Source of the DNA: RGIG8700 sp045535635
GTDB lineage: Bacteria > Bacillota > Clostridia > RGIG6154
NCBI GenBank assembly: GCA_045535635.1
Contig: JAZSLZ010000020.1
Coordinates: 1-8,356, forward strand
Direction of reading: 5' to 3'
Length of the DNA: 8,356 bases
Shown piece by piece: positions 6,324 to 8,356 of this stretch. Made by a program: the position numbers and the translations under genes. Numbering within the stretch: the first letter of the stretch is position 1; every line of letters begins with the position of its first letter. The notes beneath the pieces are model-generated. The model worked only from the letters and a program-made list of their open reading frames with translations. It was not told the origin of the DNA and did not search any database.

Positions 6324-6785
6324 ATGCAAAATCTTATATCAAAGGCAAAGCCTTATATTATTTCTGTTTTAATTGCTCTTGCAGTTGGAGGTCTTTCTGC
6401 TCTTTTAACTATGGGCAATATGGATATTTACGATCAGATTATAAAACCCTCTTTTGCCCCACCGGGAATTGTTTTCCCTATAGTCTGGGCTATTCTTTAT
6501 GTTCTTATGGGAATAAGCAGTGCAAGAATTTATATTAAAGGCGGCAATTTATTTTATTATACCATTCAGCTTATTTTAAACTTTTTCTGGAGCATTATTT
6601 TCTTCAACCTTAATGCATTCCTTTTAGCATTTGTGTGGCTTGTTATTCTTTGGATATTTATACTCCTTATGATTGTTTCTTTTTTCCGAACAGATAAACT
6701 TGCCGCATATCTGCAAATTCCTTATCTGTTATGGGTAACCTTTGCCGGTTGGCTCACTTTAATGGTTTATATGTTAAACGGGTGA
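6324..6785 (+). CDS. TspO/MBR family (tryptophan-rich sensory) membrane protein
   Basis: A 153-residue protein of the TspO/peripheral benzodiazepine receptor family, which in other organisms binds porphyrins and related ligands in the membrane. Five hydrophobic segments are visible, at about 11-29, 48-66, 78-96, 98-120 and 130-151. Family landmarks are KPSFAPPGIVFPIVWAILY (41-59), QLILNFFWSIIFFN (82-95) and IPYLLWVTFAGWL (132-144), with tryptophans at 55, 89, 105, 110, 137 and 143. The usual Asn in the last helix (FAxxLN) appears to be Thr145. The start is supported by AAAGGTG (6309-6315) eight bases upstream. The downstream gene begins four bases after its stop, so the two form an operon. 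I see no convincing promoter in 6265-6323. The physiological role in Clostridia is unknown. Confidence 0.93.
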   Translation: MQNLISKAKPYIISVLIALAVGGLSALLTMGNMDIYDQIIKPSFAPPGIVFPIVWAILYVLMGISSARIYIKGGNLFYYTIQLILNFFWSIIFFNLNAFLLAFVWLVILWIFILLMIVSFFRTDKLAAYLQIPYLLWVTFAGWLTLMVYMLNG

Positions 6786-6789
6786 TGGT

Positions 6790-7551
6790 ATGAAAAAGTT
6801 CAAATTTATTCTTTCACTTTTTTTCATAGCAGCTCTTGTTCTTTTTATATCACTTAACATAAAAAGCAAAAGTTCAGGACTTTCTTCGTCTTTTCTTGTT
6901 AAAGAACTTATGTATGATGTAAACAATGACAATCTGGCAGACAAAATCGAGCTTTACGGAAAGAAAAACAATGTTGATGATGCTGAATACCTGTCCTTTG
7001 AATTAACTGTAACAGACGGTGATTCACAATTGAAGCGCAAATTTTCTCCTGAATTTCTTAAAGGCAGCAACCCTGCGGTTGGTCTTTATGAATTTACAGG
7101 AGATAACATACCTGAGGTACTTATTTCTGCCGAATCAGATAATTGCATTTTAACCAGCATTGCAAGTCTTAATGAAAACATTATCAAGCCTGTCTTTCAG
7201 GAAGCTGATAATCATGGTGTTCAGTTTAATTTATCCTTTGGCGAGAAATTTTGTCTTAACGGAAGCTTTGCAGACAGCTCAAAACTTGCAATAAATCTTG
7301 AACATATAAAACCTGCACTTGTAAGCTATGGCATTTACACAGAAGACGGTATGTACAAGGAAAAGGACTTCCCATCAATCACTCCATACGCCTCCCTTAT
7401 TCCTATGGACCTTGAGGGAGACGGAGTTTATGAGCTTTGCGGAACCCAGACCATCAAAACCAAAAATTCAGATTTGCCCCTTTGCAATTTAATATCCGTA
7501 CATAAATATAAAAATGGGTTCAAGGTTACTGACATAAAATATACAAGATAA
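6790..7551 (+). CDS. Putative exported VCBS/FG-GAP-like protein of unknown function
   Basis: A 253-residue protein with a basic start and a hydrophobic helix (about 5-23), which acts as a signal peptide or an N-terminal anchor. There is no lipobox cysteine, so it is not a lipoprotein. Three segments look like FG-GAP/VCBS blade motifs: MYDVNNDNLADKIELYG (41-57, with Asp43, Asn45, Asp47, Asp51), EFTGDNIPEVLIS (101-113) and PMDLEGDGVYELCG (205-218). The acidic spacing resembles calcium-binding loops. The whole may be a partial beta-propeller-like surface protein, but I cannot name a function. The start lies four bases after the tspO-like stop, with GGGTG overlapping that stop, suggesting translational coupling. 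The last codons fall inside the downstream terminator stem. Confidence 0.7.
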   Translation: MKKFKFILSLFFIAALVLFISLNIKSKSSGLSSSFLVKELMYDVNNDNLADKIELYGKKNNVDDAEYLSFELTVTDGDSQLKRKFSPEFLKGSNPAVGLYEFTGDNIPEVLISAESDNCILTSIASLNENIIKPVFQEADNHGVQFNLSFGEKFCLNGSFADSSKLAINLEHIKPALVSYGIYTEDGMYKEKDFPSITPYASLIPMDLEGDGVYELCGTQTIKTKNSDLPLCNLISVHKYKNGFKVTDIKYTR

Positions 7552-7580
7552 AAGCCGTCTTACGACGGCTTTTATCTTGT
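7543..7580. terminator. Bidirectional terminator overlapping the end of the VCBS-like gene
   Basis: Perfect 17-base arms (7543-7559 and 7564-7580) surround a four-base TTAC loop, with core AAAAGCCGTC/GACGGCTTTT. The left arm contains the stop codon and last full codon of the preceding gene; the right arm ends immediately before the stop codon of the convergent gene. The A/T flanks allow termination in both directions. Confidence 0.9.
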
Positions 7581-8356
7581 TTAATAATATTTACTGTTTA
7601 TTTTTTTCTTTATCATATTTATTATGCCAAGTAAAAGAAGCACTCCAACTATCAAACCTGCAAAAATATAAACCCACGCACCAACTGAATTTTCAATTTT
7701 AAGTTCTTCCCACAATGAATTCATATAGGAAAGCATTTCAGGAGATAAATTTTCATAGTAACTTGCATTTATGCCCTCTGTAGGATAAAGGATTTCAATA
7801 GCATCCTCGTGTATATCTGTCATATACTCAATATACTCTTCATTGTCCTTAACAAGAACATTAGGTGATGCATAATAAACATATTCTGCATTAGCAACAG
7901 AAATCTGCTCTGTAAGACAGAAATTTATATATGCTTCTGCAAGTTCCTTGTTTCTTGCAACCTTTGGAACACACATTGCATCCACAAAAATATTGGTCTG
8001 GCTTTTTGGATATACAACTGCAAGGTCTTGGTTATCCTCATACATTGTAAGGAAGTCGCCTACATAATAAGGCGCAATTGCCGCAGAACCATTTTTCATT
8101 TTGTTAAACACTTCATCCATAACATAACTCTGGATATAAGGTTTCTGCTCTTTCAAAAGTTCTTTAGCCTCTTCCCATTCTGCTTTATTATAGCTGTTTA
8201 CATCATAGCCTTTATAATAAAGAGCCGTTCCGAAAGCGTCTCTTGGATTGTTGAACTGAAGAATTTTTCCTTTATTTTCTTCATCCCACATACAATCCCA
8301 GTCATCTATTTCGCCATCAATCATAGTTGTGTTATAGATAATTCCAACATATCCGC
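7581..8356 (-). CDS. PotD-like extracellular solute-binding protein, C-terminal part, with C-terminal membrane anchor
   Basis: The frame is open from the right edge, so the N-terminus lies outside the window; 257 residues remain. The visible start GYVGIIYNTT is the PotD motif that normally follows a Pro-Tyr-x-Trp-Gly stretch. Further family traits are FNNPRDAFGTALYYKGYDVN, a region resembling the ligand-closing lobe (GSAAIAPYYVGDF, FVDAMCVPKVARNKELAEAYINF) and YYASPNV. These point to an ABC importer for polyamines or a similar small cation; the substrate is uncertain. Most such proteins are N-terminal lipoproteins, whereas this one ends with a hydrophobic helix (GAWVYIFAGLIVGVLLLLGI) and basic KKKINSKYY, so it appears tethered at its C-terminus. 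The missing N-terminus prevents checking for a lipobox. Partner permease and ATPase genes would lie to the right, outside the window. The internal ATG at 8322-8324 is not the true start, because homology continues upstream. Confidence 0.85.
   Translation of the reverse strand, partial: GYVGIIYNTTMIDGEIDDWDCMWDEENKGKILQFNNPRDAFGTALYYKGYDVNSYNKAEWEEAKELLKEQKPYIQSYVMDEVFNKMKNGSAAIAPYYVGDFLTMYEDNQDLAVVYPKSQTNIFVDAMCVPKVARNKELAEAYINFCLTEQISVANAEYVYYASPNVLVKDNEEYIEYMTDIHEDAIEILYPTEGINASYYENLSPEMLSYMNSLWEELKIENSVGAWVYIFAGLIVGVLLLLGIINMIKKKINSKYY

Overview
This window looks like chromosomal DNA from an AT-rich Bacillota, most likely an uncultured gut-type member of class Clostridia. That placing rests on the AT-rich composition, strong Shine-Dalgarno (SD) sites, sigma-A promoters close to consensus, and the gene mix (VanW/G5 wall protein, class A PBP, stand-alone LUD protein, TspO, DUF559 endonuclease). 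It is an inference from content, not from a marker gene. No RNA gene, CRISPR array or IS transposase was seen.

Layout, left to right. (1) 1-420: a minus-strand DUF559/Vsr-like endonuclease gene, cut at the left edge and bracketed by two inverted copies of a short palindromic repeat; the right copy also supplies the gene's ribosome-binding site. (2) 421-611: an intergenic stretch with divergent promoters, including an exact TTGACA-17-TATAAT promoter for the next gene. (3) 612-1457: a YjjU-type patatin-like phospholipase on the plus strand. (4) 1457-1485: a bidirectional terminator filling the gap to the convergent operon. (5) 3878 down to 1489, minus strand: a two-gene operon, LUD-domain protein then membrane-anchored VanW/G5 protein. 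(6) 3879-4030: a divergent control region with a promoter on each strand and a 9-bp-arm inverted repeat between them. (7) 4031-6229: a complete class A penicillin-binding protein. (8) 6324-7551: a tight pair, TspO/MBR family protein and an exported VCBS/FG-GAP-like protein. (9) 7581-8356, minus strand: the C-terminal part of a PotD-like solute-binding protein with a C-terminal membrane anchor.

The central theme is the cell envelope. The VanW/G5 protein and the bifunctional PBP are transcribed divergently from a shared control region, so coordinated wall-synthesis regulation is plausible though unproven. The other genes look like independent housekeeping or accessory units, each insulated by a strong hairpin terminator.

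Nothing here is clearly a new multi-gene system. The most intriguing structure is the nuclease gene enclosed by inverted palindromic repeats, which has the architecture of a small, possibly mobilisable element. The possible shared operator between the VanW and PBP operons is second.
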